DNA from: Verrucomicrobiota bacterium
Lineage (GTDB): Bacteria > Verrucomicrobiota > Verrucomicrobiia > Chthoniobacterales > SZAS-18
Direction: 5' to 3'
Length of the DNA stretch: 64,000 bases
Assembly (NCBI GenBank): GCA_019241085.1
Contig: JAFAXH010000087.1
Span: 1-64,000 of the forward strand
In this document: positions 52,054 to 60,644 of the stretch, in pieces
Position numbering within the stretch: the stretch's first letter is position 1
Layout of the letters: the number at the start of each line of letters is the position of its first letter
The notes under the pieces: generated by a model
What the model saw: only the letters and a program-made list of their open reading frames with translations
What the model was told of the DNA's origin: nothing
Database searches by the model: none
Made by a program: the position numbers and the translations under genes

Positions 52054-53754
52054 TCACGCCCGGAACAGCGCGCCCATTTTTTTGCCGAGCAACAGGCTCG
52101 CGCCGAGAATCGTGACGCCGAGAAAGACCATCGCCCACACGCCGAGCGCGCTGGCCACCGCGCGGCCAGTGCCGAGCAATTGGAACAATTCGTAGATCGC
52201 TTTGGTGATCGGGAAGTCCTCCTGTTTTTGCGCGAGCAACAGCGAATCGCTGACCTCCAGCATCGCGAAAGAAAACGTCAGCAAACCGCCGGCGAGCAGG
52301 TTGGCGGCGATAAGCGGCAGCGTGATTTTCCGCGTCGCGCGCCAAGGCGAGGCGCCGAGGTTTTGCGCGGCTTCTTCCAAGGTCACGCTGGTTTGCTGAT
52401 AACCCGCCGAAGCCGACCGCACCATGTAAGGCAGCCGGCGCACGGCGTAGGCGATCACCAACAGCGGCAGCGCATTTTTCACCGGATTCAAAAACGCAAA
52501 GAGTCGGCCTTCCTGCGTCATCGCCAGATAGCCGAACGCCAGCACGAGACCCGGCACGGCGAGCGGCAGCATCGCGAGCGCGTCGAGCCATTGGCGGCCG
52601 GCGAGCCGGGTGCGGACGACAACGTAGGCAATGCCGACGCCGAGCGCGGCATCGAACACGGTCGAGAGCGCGGCGTATTTCAAACTGTTGCCAATCGACG
52701 GCACGGTGAGCGGATGGCCGAGCGCGACGCGGAAATTTTCCAACGTCCAGCCGCGCGGCAGCACGGTGTCATACCAATCGCTCGAAAACGCCACGAGCAC
52801 GACGCCGAGGTGCGGCAGCAGCGCGAGAAAAATGACGAACGCAAACGCCGCCGCGCAGCCCGCGCCCGCCCACGCGGAAACGGCGCGCGGCCCGCCGCGG
52901 CTCGTCGCCTTGGCCATCATCGTGAGGTCATTCACCTTGCGTCCGAAAAACAACCGGCTGGCGAAGTAGAGCAACGCCGTCGCCACGAGCGTGACGGCGA
53001 CGAGCGCATACGGCAGGGGGTTTGAGCCGAGGTCTTTGATGCCGTAAAAAATCTGCACCGGCGTCACCCGCGTGTAATCGAGCAAGAGCGGCGTGCCGAG
53101 TTCGGTGAACGCCCAGATGAAAACAATCGTGCCGCCGGCAAAAACGCCTGGCGCGATGAGCGGCAGCGTGATTTTCCAAAACTTGCGTAGCCCGGTGCAG
53201 CCGAGATTTTCCGCGGCTTCCTCCATCGCCGGATCAATGTTCGCCAAGGCGGCGGCGACGTTGAGATAAAGGATCGGATACAGGTGCAGCGCGTTGAGCG
53301 CGACGACGCCCCAAAATTGATGCCGCCCCAGCCAATCGACCGTCTGCTCTGGACGCAGCAGACCGATGCTTTGGAACAAAGCGTTGAGCGCGCCTTCCTG
53401 GCCGAGAATTTTTTTGATGCCAATGGCGCCGACAAAAGGCGGCAGGATCATCGGCGCGAGGAGGAGCGCGCCGAAAAGCTTCTTGCCCGGAAACTCGAAA
53501 CGATCCGCCAGCCACGCCAGCGGCAGCGCGAGCACGAACGCCGCGCCCGTGCTCGCCAGCGCGAGGAGCAAGGCGTTGCGCAAGCCCTCGACATAAATCG
53601 GATTGCGGAAAATCTCGGCGACGTAGCGCCAGGTGAAATGGCCGCTCACATCGACAAACGCGCCGCCGAGCGTGTTGACGATGGGCCAAAGAAAAAAAAG
53701 CCCGAAAAACGCCGCAGTCAGCGCATAAACGAAGAGAGCAAACGAGCGAGACAT
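52054..53754 (-). CDS. ABC transporter permease, double-domain (FbpB/ferric-iron or thiamine type)
   Basis: 566 aa with two fused permease domains of about six helices each. Each has the EAA loop that docks with the ATPase: EEAAENLGCTGLRKFWKITLP in the first and LEEAAQNLGASPWRATRKITLP in the second. Fused permeases of this kind are typical of Fe(III)/thiamine-type importers. It is the last gene of the interrupted importer cluster (ATPase, solute-binding protein, permease) on the minus strand. Substrate inferred only from family layout. Confidence 0.9.
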   Translation of the reverse strand: MSRSFALFVYALTAAFFGLFFLWPIVNTLGGAFVDVSGHFTWRYVAEIFRNPIYVEGLRNALLLALASTGAAFVLALPLAWLADRFEFPGKKLFGALLLAPMILPPFVGAIGIKKILGQEGALNALFQSIGLLRPEQTVDWLGRHQFWGVVALNALHLYPILYLNVAAALANIDPAMEEAAENLGCTGLRKFWKITLPLIAPGVFAGGTIVFIWAFTELGTPLLLDYTRVTPVQIFYGIKDLGSNPLPYALVAVTLVATALLYFASRLFFGRKVNDLTMMAKATSRGGPRAVSAWAGAGCAAAFAFVIFLALLPHLGVVLVAFSSDWYDTVLPRGWTLENFRVALGHPLTVPSIGNSLKYAALSTVFDAALGVGIAYVVVRTRLAGRQWLDALAMLPLAVPGLVLAFGYLAMTQEGRLFAFLNPVKNALPLLVIAYAVRRLPYMVRSASAGYQQTSVTLEEAAQNLGASPWRATRKITLPLIAANLLAGGLLTFSFAMLEVSDSLLLAQKQEDFPITKAIYELFQLLGTGRAVASALGVWAMVFLGVTILGASLLLGKKMGALFRA

Positions 53755-53772
53755 GGATTGGCCAAAGCAAAA

Positions 53773-54039
53773 TCAGCCCAAGTCCATCGTTTTTTTCGGC
53801 GGGGCGGTTGGCAGCCGATGTTCCATGGCCTGCAATGCGAGTTGCAGGCGCAGGGTAATTTTTTCGCGCTCGTCCTGCTCGCGCTGATGGAAGTGTTGTA
53901 ATTCAACTAGCAGCAAATCCACCGCCCGACTGAGCCGATGCACTTCCGATTCGAGGGCCGTGATCCGGCGGTCTTGTTCGTCATCCCGTCGTGTGACGGT
54001 CAACACAAACGTGAGGAGGTCAACGAGCCGCTTGAACAT
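53773..54039 (-). CDS. Small coiled-coil protein, 88 aa, inside the importer cluster
   Basis: Residues 1-16 are mildly hydrophobic (MFKRLVDLLTFVLTVT), followed by a heptad-like charged helix (about 18-70: ALESEVHRLSRAVDLLLVELQHF, LRLQLALQAMEHRL) and a short Pro-rich tail. Unrecognised. Its start region overlaps the 3' end of the next small gene upstream by 20 bp, and it lies 18 bp before the permease start, so all are likely one transcript. Confidence 0.6.
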   Translation of the reverse strand: MFKRLVDLLTFVLTVTRRDDEQDRRITALESEVHRLSRAVDLLLVELQHFHQREQDEREKITLRLQLALQAMEHRLPTAPPKKTMDLG

Positions 54040-54223
54040 GGCGCATGCGCTCTTCGATGCTGGCCAAGTTAGCCTCGATCTCCGAATGAATTTTTGCGCT
54101 CTGCTCGGCTCGGGCGTCCATGCGGGCGAAAATCAGCCGAATCTCCTCGCTGCAACGATCCATGTAAGCAAGCAACTCCGCTTCAGACTCTAGGTTAAGG
54201 TCTGCTGAAGCCGTGGTATTCAT
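54020..54223 (-). CDS. Small coiled-coil protein, 67 aa, inside the importer cluster
   Basis: Mostly one acidic amphipathic helix (ESEAELLAYMDRCSEEIRLIF, IHSEIEANLASIEERM). Not recognised. It overlaps the following 88-aa gene by 20 bp and lies 56 bp after the solute-binding protein gene. Too short to be certain, but position, overlap and helical register support expression as a pair with the 88-aa protein. Confidence 0.55.
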   Translation of the reverse strand: MNTTASADLNLESEAELLAYMDRCSEEIRLIFARMDARAEQSAKIHSEIEANLASIEERMRHVQAAR

Positions 54224-54279
54224 TTTGGCGAGAGGTTATACCTAGCTGCAATCTAAGCCGCCGTTACCTTTTCGCCAAG

Positions 54280-55917
54280 CTATTTCCCTGCTCGCGCCAT
54301 CTCGGCGGCCCGGCGGTATTGCGCGCGGAAATGTTCGGATAACTCGGCGGCGAGCCGAGCTTCGGCGAGTTTGTCAGGGTCTTTCAACGCCGTCGCGATG
54401 CGGCCCTTGGCCTCGGCGTAGGATACGGCGGAAACATCTTCAAAAACGCGGGTTGCTTCGGGCGGAAAATTCGCGGCAATCAATGCGCTCCACGCATCGC
54501 GCGCTTCGTCGTGCGGATCGACGCAGAGCACGCGCACGATGAAACGGATTGGATTAAAAAGCGCCCCGGTCCATTCAGGATGATACGCGAAATTTTTCGC
54601 CTCTTCGTAAGGATACACCTCGGGATCAGCGCGCCAGATTTTGTATTCCTCCGCGTAAAGTTCCCGCCGGATCGGCAGACGCCGCAGCGCATAACGCTCT
54701 GGCCCTCCCGGCGCACCGACTTTCCAATTCCACAGCTTCTGGCCGTCGAGCGACATGACGTATTCCATGAAAAGCAACGCGACCTGCCGGTGCGGCGCGC
54801 CGCGTAGGAGTCCGATGGAATCGACGCCGATGCTCGTGCCGCCCACCGGATTGAAATAACGCAGCCGCTCGCGCCCGGAATGGTTGCGCGCGTTCTCGCT
54901 TTCGAAGCGGCCGTAGAAGTCGATGCACACGCCCAGGGCGGCGTCGCCTTGCGCGACATCAATCGGGATTTTGGTCGCGGAATCGGTGAAGTAGCGCGTG
55001 TTGGCGCCCATCCTTAAAAAGATGCGCATCGCCTGCTCCCAACCGTCGGCCAGCGCGCTCGCCGTGCCGCCGGCGGCCGTCAACGCGCGAAGCTGCATTT
55101 GTTGCTGGATGATGATCTCGAACACCTTGGCGACCGAGGCGGATTTGTTGGGATCGGCCAGCGCGACCCGGCGGAGAAAACGCGGATCGGCGAGGTCGCG
55201 CCAGTTTTCCGGCAGCGGCGTCTGGACTTGATCCACGTTGAAACAGATGCCAAAGGCGGAGACGACGTTGCCAAACCAGCGGCCGTCCTTGTCGTAGAAC
55301 GGCTCGCCGCCGAAGCTTTGCGGAATGCCGGTGGCGCTGTCGTTGAACAACTCCGGGTGCGCGTGGACAAAGCCGCTGTCCACCAGTCGGCCGGCGGCGG
55401 CTTGCTGGATGAAATCATACGAGCCGCCGCCGAAAAAAAGGTCGATGCCAATGCCGACTTCCGAGTTTAAAAATGCCCAGCGCGCGGTCTCCGCTGCGGA
55501 AAGTTTCATCGGCGACGGCGGCGTGTCGGCGGGCTTCGGCGTCGGGTGATTTTCGAGGGCGTGCTGCGGATTGATCCGCGGGTTGTCGAACGCCTTTTGC
55601 ACCACGTCGGTCCACGGCCGGTGCAGCGTATTTTTCCAATAATTCTCGAACGGCGCCTCGTATTCGCCGGCGAGGTAACGCGCGATCTCGCTGGTGCCGC
55701 CCGGCGTGCGCCAGTCAAGCCGCACGGTCCGGCCGGTGCGCGCCTGATACCATGCGCGGAACCCGCGGGTGAACTCGGCGCGGATGGCTTCGTTGTGCGG
55801 CGTGATGATTACTAGCGACTCGTCCGCCGGCCCGAGCGCGCTGTCGCGCGGACGCAACGCGAAGGGCAGCGCCACGGTGGCGGCGAGCGCGAGGAGAATC
55901 AGGACGTTGCGCAGCAT
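54280..55917 (-). CDS. ABC transporter extracellular solute-binding protein (iron-type family)
   Basis: 545 aa. The N-terminus is a signal or anchor (VLILLALAATVALPFAL). Type 2 periplasmic-binding-protein layout: ESLVIITPHNEAIRAEFTRGF, FNSEVGIGIDLFFGG-like segment, LADPNKSASVAKVFEIIIQQ, SIGLLRGAPHRQVALLFMEYVMS. It is clearly longer than FbpA/AfuA (~330-350 aa), with a large insert after the first lobe (about 95-160) and an extended C-terminal region after about 400. Metal-binding Tyr pair not assignable by eye. Followed by two small coiled-coil genes and the permease. Confidence 0.85.
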   Translation of the reverse strand: MLRNVLILLALAATVALPFALRPRDSALGPADESLVIITPHNEAIRAEFTRGFRAWYQARTGRTVRLDWRTPGGTSEIARYLAGEYEAPFENYWKNTLHRPWTDVVQKAFDNPRINPQHALENHPTPKPADTPPSPMKLSAAETARWAFLNSEVGIGIDLFFGGGSYDFIQQAAAGRLVDSGFVHAHPELFNDSATGIPQSFGGEPFYDKDGRWFGNVVSAFGICFNVDQVQTPLPENWRDLADPRFLRRVALADPNKSASVAKVFEIIIQQQMQLRALTAAGGTASALADGWEQAMRIFLRMGANTRYFTDSATKIPIDVAQGDAALGVCIDFYGRFESENARNHSGRERLRYFNPVGGTSIGVDSIGLLRGAPHRQVALLFMEYVMSLDGQKLWNWKVGAPGGPERYALRRLPIRRELYAEEYKIWRADPEVYPYEEAKNFAYHPEWTGALFNPIRFIVRVLCVDPHDEARDAWSALIAANFPPEATRVFEDVSAVSYAEAKGRIATALKDPDKLAEARLAAELSEHFRAQYRRAAEMARAGK

Positions 55918-55931
55918 GGAGGTCGAACGAT

Positions 55932-56216
55932 GGCCTCACGCAAAGGTCGCAAAGGCCGCGAAGGAGAAAGAAGCAGAAAGGGAGGAAAATTAAAAATGCG
56001 CCGCGCGCGTTATTGCCGCGATTTCCGCTTTGTCATCCTGAGCGAAGTCGAAGGATCGCTTACTGTCTGCCTTGGCTCGCAGCATAGCGTGCCGACAGTT
56101 TGTTCATCAACCTCGCCAGACAATAGCAAGAGGTCCCTCGACTCCGCTCGGGATGACAGGGAAAGGAAAAACCTTTTCATCGTCTTTCTCTTCCTTTGCG
56201 ACCCTTGCGTGAGGCC
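55932..56216. repeat. Compound nested palindromic repeat between ATPase and binding-protein genes
   Basis: Outer arms 55932-55955 and 56193-56216 are a 24-bp inverted repeat with one mismatch (GGCCTCACGCAA...). Left arm carries three 9-bp units, CGCAAAGGT, CGCAAAGGC, CGCGAAGGA (55939-55965). An inner, unrelated inverted pair TGTCATCC-[TC]-GAGCG... at 56031-56058 and its partner at 56131-56158 match at 22 of 26. Nothing in the 302-bp gap codes for protein. Confidence 0.85.
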
Positions 56217-56219
56217 CAT

Positions 56220-57335
56220 TCAGTTCCGCAACACGACGACATCTTCCGGCGCAACCCACGCGGTGATTTCCGTCGCGTCGGCAGCGGCTTGGAGAAAGCG
56301 CGGGTTGAGTTCAAAAATTTTCAGCGGCTTGGGCGATGCCGCGCCCGCGGCGGCGCGCGGCTCGAAATCGTATTCGGCGATTTCGCCGAGATACAGACTG
56401 CGGCCAATCGTGCCGCGGATGACATTTTCCGGCGCGGCGGCGTCGCCGGCGGGCGCCGTTTCGCGCAGCTTCCAGCTTTCCGGGCGGATGCACAGCGTCG
56501 CTTTTTCGCCTGCGGCTGGCGACCAACCTAGCTCCGTTTTTGCGCCCGCGAAATCGCCGAGCGCCGTGCGCACCGGCACGTTTTCGCCGTCGCCAGGCGC
56601 GAGGATTTCGCCGGCGAGAAAATTGGCTTCGCCGATGAAATCGGCGACGTAGCGCGTGCGCGGACGGCGATAGACTTCGCGCGGCGTGCCGATTTGCGCC
56701 AGCCGCCCGGTGTCGAGCACGGCCAGCCGATCCGCGATGGACAGCGCTTCTTTTTGATCGTGCGTGACGTAGATCGCTGTCAGCCCAAATTCCTTGCACA
56801 CGCGGCGGATTTCCTGACGCATTTCAAGGCGCAATTTGGCGTCCAGATTGGAAAGCGGCTCGTCGAGCAACAAGCAGCGCGGCCGGATGACGAGCGCGCG
56901 GGCGAGCGCGACGCGCTGCTGTTGGCCGCCGGAGAGCTGGTTGATCTTGCGGTCACCGTATTTTTCCATCCGCACGTTGGCCAGCGCCTCGGCCACGCGC
57001 TGCTGGATTTCCGCCTTGGGCCGGCGGCGTTCTTCGAGACCGAAGGCCACGTTTTGCGCGACCGTCAGATGCGGCCAGAGCGCGTAGGATTGAAACATCA
57101 TGCCCGTGTCGCGCCGATGCGGCGGCAGCCGGGTCACGTCCTGTTCTCCAAAGAGCACCTGACCAGCATCGGGAAATAGAAACCCGGCGATGTGCCGCAG
57201 CAGCGTCGTCTTGCCGCAGCCGCTCGGTCCGAGGAGAAAAAATAATTCGCCCGGCTCGATGCGGAGATCGATGCGGTCGAGCGCCAGAAAATCGCCGAAG
57301 CGCTTGGTCAGGCCGCGGATCGTGACGGCGAGCAT
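56220..57335 (-). CDS. ABC transporter ATP-binding protein (FbpC/PotA-type with TOBE domain)
   Basis: 371 aa from the ATG at 57335 (frame open to 57383, unlike family). Walker [10 protein letters not shown] at 36-44, Q-loop [10 protein letters not shown], signature [15 protein letters not shown], Walker [14 protein letters not shown]-loop [12 protein letters not shown]-terminal TOBE-like regulatory domain (about 240-371) follows. It energises the importer whose binding protein and permease lie downstream on the same strand; a 302-bp compound repeat separates it from the binding-protein gene. Confidence 0.93.
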   Translation of the reverse strand: MLAVTIRGLTKRFGDFLALDRIDLRIEPGELFFLLGPSGCGKTTLLRHIAGFLFPDAGQVLFGEQDVTRLPPHRRDTGMMFQSYALWPHLTVAQNVAFGLEERRRPKAEIQQRVAEALANVRMEKYGDRKINQLSGGQQQRVALARALVIRPRCLLLDEPLSNLDAKLRLEMRQEIRRVCKEFGLTAIYVTHDQKEALSIADRLAVLDTGRLAQIGTPREVYRRPRTRYVADFIGEANFLAGEILAPGDGENVPVRTALGDFAGAKTELGWSPAAGEKATLCIRPESWKLRETAPAGDAAAPENVIRGTIGRSLYLGEIAEYDFEPRAAAGAASPKPLKIFELNPRFLQAAADATEITAWVAPEDVVVLRN

Positions 57336-57429
57336 GGCGGAGGTATCGGACGAAACAAGGTGCGAAAAATCAGTCGCACCCACTCGCCAGTTCGCCAGCA
57401 GATCTCAGCTTGCGGAAGGCAGCAACCCA

Positions 57430-58299
57430 CTATTTCCGCAGGTCGCTGTAACGGTCGTAGCGAAGCTCCTGGTTGAGCTTGTCAAACGCCTTGTTACCGG
57501 TGGCGCGTCCGCGCTGGCGCTGGAGTTCAAGCGCCGAACGGCCGAGCGGCTGGGTGATCGCCGCAGCGCCGCGCAACGCGCCCAACTCGTAGGCGCCGTC
57601 GCTCGGCGGGAGCAATTCCGCGGTGCCGTAGGGGACAAAGGTGTTGATGGCGATGAGGCCGTTGCCGCGGCTGTTCGGAAGCTGGCGATGGCTTTGAATG
57701 AAATCGGTCGGAGCGTAGTAGTTGGAAAAATCACGCGCGAACGCGGAGCGGTTCATGCCGATGGCGAGATTCTTGCGCACCTCGAAGTGCAGGTGCGCTT
57801 CATACATGCCGTGGTTGTCGCCCATCGTGGCGATCTGCTGGCCGCGCTGCACGGTCTGGCCCTCGTGCACGCCCACCGTGTCGAGATGACCGTAGAGCGT
57901 ATCAACCGCCGTGAGCGCGCCGCCCAGTTCCGGATCGCGAAAGCCGTGGCGCACGATGACGACGTTGCCCCAGCCCATGCGCACGTCGCGGGCGAGCAGC
58001 ACGAGGCCGTTGCCGGCGGCGTAAATCGGGTCGCCGAGATCGGTGTTGCCGCCGCCGTCGCCGTCCCAATCCTCGCCGAGATGGCCGTTCGGGCGAAAGC
58101 CGCGTGCTTTGTGATAACCCGTGGCCTCCGGCCAGCCGACCGGAAAATCGAACGCGTCGGCCAGACGCACACTCGTGGTCGAGGGCGATTCAACCGTGGA
58201 AGCAGACAGCCAGGTGGCTGCGGCGAAAAGGAGTGCGAGCGGGCCGAGGATGGCGAACACGACCGGAAGCCAGGCCGCGGCGGGAGCAGACTTTCTCAT
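57430..58299 (-). CDS. M23-family metallopeptidase (LytM type), membrane-anchored
   Basis: 289 aa from the ATG at 58299; the frame is open to 58473 but that part has no family character. Signal/anchor (about 8-34, AAWLPVVFAILGPLALLFAAATWL). The zinc peptidase domain has His73-xxx-Asp77 (NGHLGEDWDG) and His169-x-His171 (EAHLHFE), with LYGHLDTVGVHEGQTVQRGQQIATMGD between, so it looks catalytically intact. Acts on peptidoglycan cross-links in the periplasm. It is 94 bp upstream of the ABC ATPase gene. Confidence 0.92.
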   Translation of the reverse strand: MRKSAPAAAWLPVVFAILGPLALLFAAATWLSASTVESPSTTSVRLADAFDFPVGWPEATGYHKARGFRPNGHLGEDWDGDGGGNTDLGDPIYAAGNGLVLLARDVRMGWGNVVIVRHGFRDPELGGALTAVDTLYGHLDTVGVHEGQTVQRGQQIATMGDNHGMYEAHLHFEVRKNLAIGMNRSAFARDFSNYYAPTDFIQSHRQLPNSRGNGLIAINTFVPYGTAELLPPSDGAYELGALRGAAAITQPLGRSALELQRQRGRATGNKAFDKLNQELRYDRYSDLRK

Positions 58300-58425
58300 A
58301 AGAAGCCCGCCTTCTAGAAGCGATGGCACGGCAGGGCAAGCAGTTTTTTCTGGAAAACGTCTGGGGCATTGACGCTGCCGTGCCAGTTTCCTAGGCTGGA
58401 GAGAACGCCCGGCTCCCTTTTTCTC

Positions 58426-59130
58426 ATGCTCCAGGAAATCGAAAAATTGCTCGTTTTGCAGGACCGCGACCAACAGCTAAAAAAGCTCCATCACGAGCAG
58501 ACCGCGCTGCCGACCGAGAAGAAAAAGCTGGCGGACAAACTGGCTGCAGCCCGCGCAACCGCTGACGCCGCGCGCCAGCGGTTGCGCGACAACGAGGTCG
58601 AGCGCCGCAAGCTGGAATTGGAGGTCGAGGCGAAGCAGGGCGCCATCGCGCGTTTCCGCCAGCAGCAGCAGGGCACGCGCAAGAACGAGGAATACCAGGC
58701 GCTCTCGCACGAGATCACGCACGCCGAGAGCCAGATTCGCGCGCTGGAGGATCGCGAACTTGAATTGATGGAAGCCGCCGAGCAGTTGCAAGCGCCGCTG
58801 CAATCCGCCGAAGCCGAGGCCAAGCGCGTTGAGTCTGTCACGCGCGAACAAACCGCCAAACTCGAAGCCGGCGCAACGGGTCTGTCGGACCGCATCGCCA
58901 CACTCGAAGCTGATCGCGCCGCGCAGGCGGCGGCGCTGCCGGAAGAGGTGCACGACTTATACCAACGCCTTTTTAAGCAAAAGGGCGACGCTGCCGTGGT
59001 GCCGCTGGAAGCCGAGATTTGCGGAGGCTGTCACATGCGGACGCCAGCGCAAACGGTGATCCTATTGCGCGCCGAACGGCAACTCGTCCAGTGCCCGAAT
59101 TGCGCACGCATTCTTTACCGCGCTCTCTGA
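58426..59130 (+). CDS. Coiled-coil protein with C4 zinc ribbon
   Basis: 234 aa from the ATG at 58426 (MLQEIEKLLVLQDRDQQL); a TTG at 58369 opens the frame. Residues 5-180 form a long coiled coil, rich in Glu/Lys/Arg/Gln heptads. The C-terminus (about 195-232) is a zinc ribbon with two knuckles, CGGCHMRT and CPNCARIL. Proteins of this kind are widespread and have been proposed to bind nucleic acid; the function is unknown. The PafA-like gene follows after 73 bp. Confidence 0.88.
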   Translation: MLQEIEKLLVLQDRDQQLKKLHHEQTALPTEKKKLADKLAAARATADAARQRLRDNEVERRKLELEVEAKQGAIARFRQQQQGTRKNEEYQALSHEITHAESQIRALEDRELELMEAAEQLQAPLQSAEAEAKRVESVTREQTAKLEAGATGLSDRIATLEADRAAQAAALPEEVHDLYQRLFKQKGDAAVVPLEAEICGGCHMRTPAQTVILLRAERQLVQCPNCARILYRAL

Positions 59131-59203
59131 TGGGCGATGGCGGTGGGTTTCTCGCTTGAGCGCAGCGGCGGGGTGAAGCATCTTGCGCTTCCCTCAAACT
59201 TGC

Positions 59204-60616
59204 ATGAATCGCATCGTCGGCATCGAAACGGAATACGGCTGCCTGGTCGCCGACGAAAAAGCGCCCCACGGCGCGGATGCCTGGCCGGGCGTGGTCAAGA
59301 ATTACCTCTTTAACAAAGCCGCGGCCGGCGCCATCGACCTGCACTACCGCGATTACGAGGAACCGCCGCGCAACGGCGGTTTTTTGCTCAATGGCGGCCG
59401 GCTGTATCTCGACATGGGACACCTGGAGTATTCCTCGCCCGAATGTCTCGATCTCCTCGACATGGTCGCCTATGACCTTGCGGGCGATCATCTGCTCCAG
59501 TCCGCCTTGCAAAGTTTGGGTGCGACGGAGCAGGTCGCGTTTTTAAAAAATAACATCGACCATTACACCGGCGCGACCTTTGGCTGTCACGAGAACTATC
59601 TCATGAAGCGCGAGGCGCAATTCACGCCGCAGGTGGTGGGCGCGTTGATCTCATTCCTCGCCACGCGGCAGATTTTCACCGGCGCCGGCCGGGTGGGGCA
59701 GGCACACCCGCTGGCCTTTGATTTTGAACTTCCCCGGCCGAGTCTCGCGCCCGTCGATTTCCAACTCAGCCAGCGCGCCGATCACATCGTCAACGACATC
59801 TACCAATGGGTGCAGTTCAACCGCGCCATCATCAACGCTCGCGACGAGCCGCTGGCCGATTACCGCAAATACCGGCGGCTGCATTTGTTGATCGGCGACT
59901 CGAACATGAGTCCCTTCGCCACGGCGCTGAAAGTCGGCACCACGGCGGCGGTGCTCACCTTGCTCGAGGACGGCCACATTCCCGCCGACGTGATTCTCGA
60001 AGACGCCGTGCAGGCGACGCGCGAAATCTCGCGCGACCCGACGCAACAGTGGCTAGTCCGCCTGGAAAATGGCCGCACGGCCGACGCGCTCGACGTGCAA
60101 TGCCGTTTTCTGGAGTTGGCGCAGAAACATTTGAGTGGCAGCGATGAGGAGACCGACTGGTTGCTGGCGCAATGGCAGTTCACGCTCGGCGCCATCCGCG
60201 CGAAACCCGAGGCGTTGCTCGGCGGCGTCGATTGGATCAGCAAGAAATGGCTGCTCGAAGCGTTTCGCGCCGAGGAAAATCTCGGCTGGCAGGATCCGTG
60301 GCTGCAAAGCCTGGACTTGGAGTATCACAATATCAATCCGGCCAAGGGCCTCTTCTTCGCGCTCGAAGCTGGCAAGTCCATCGGGGAATTCAACGCCCGC
60401 GCGCTCGCTGCCCGCGAGGCGGCGGCCAGCGCGCCGCCCGCCAACACGCGCGCCCGCGGACGCTCCGCGGCGGTGCGGCATTTCCAGCAGAGCGGGCAGG
60501 GGAGTTACATTATCAATTGGGACTCAGTTTCTTGTGAAAATCAGGCGCACCTGGCGATGAGCGACCCGTTTCACAACTACGAAAAGCAGGTGCAGAAATT
60601 TTTGCAACGCGTGTAA
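59204..60616 (+). CDS. PafA/Dop-family carboxylate-amine ligase (Pup-ligase-like), orphan
   Basis: 470 aa from the ATG at 59204 (frame open from a TTG at 59183). It belongs to the glutamine-synthetase-like Pup ligase/deamidase family. Seen: metal-binding GIETEYG (Glu8, Glu10), catalytic-type Asp70 in GGRLYLDMGHLEYSSPEC, FLKNNIDHYTGATFGCHENYLM, RRLHLLIGDSNMS, LKVGTTAAVL, and the C-terminal WDSVSCE and SDPFHNYEKQVQKFL. There is no Dop-type loop insertion before the GGRLYLD segment, and the tail resembles PafA, so a ligase is more likely than a deamidase. No Pup/UBact, Mpa/ARC ATPase or proteasome gene is visible in the window. Confidence 0.85.
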   Translation: MNRIVGIETEYGCLVADEKAPHGADAWPGVVKNYLFNKAAAGAIDLHYRDYEEPPRNGGFLLNGGRLYLDMGHLEYSSPECLDLLDMVAYDLAGDHLLQSALQSLGATEQVAFLKNNIDHYTGATFGCHENYLMKREAQFTPQVVGALISFLATRQIFTGAGRVGQAHPLAFDFELPRPSLAPVDFQLSQRADHIVNDIYQWVQFNRAIINARDEPLADYRKYRRLHLLIGDSNMSPFATALKVGTTAAVLTLLEDGHIPADVILEDAVQATREISRDPTQQWLVRLENGRTADALDVQCRFLELAQKHLSGSDEETDWLLAQWQFTLGAIRAKPEALLGGVDWISKKWLLEAFRAEENLGWQDPWLQSLDLEYHNINPAKGLFFALEAGKSIGEFNARALAAREAAASAPPANTRARGRSAAVRHFQQSGQGSYIINWDSVSCENQAHLAMSDPFHNYEKQVQKFLQRV

Positions 60617-60644
60617 TCTGCCGGCCGGTCGCAGTCAGCTTTTC

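Noticed and set aside
56010-56219. 69-aa minus-strand ORF in the ABC cluster gap
   Set aside because: It is made of the palindromic repeat; SRAESRDL and DPSTSLRMTK are translations of the repeat arms, not a gene.
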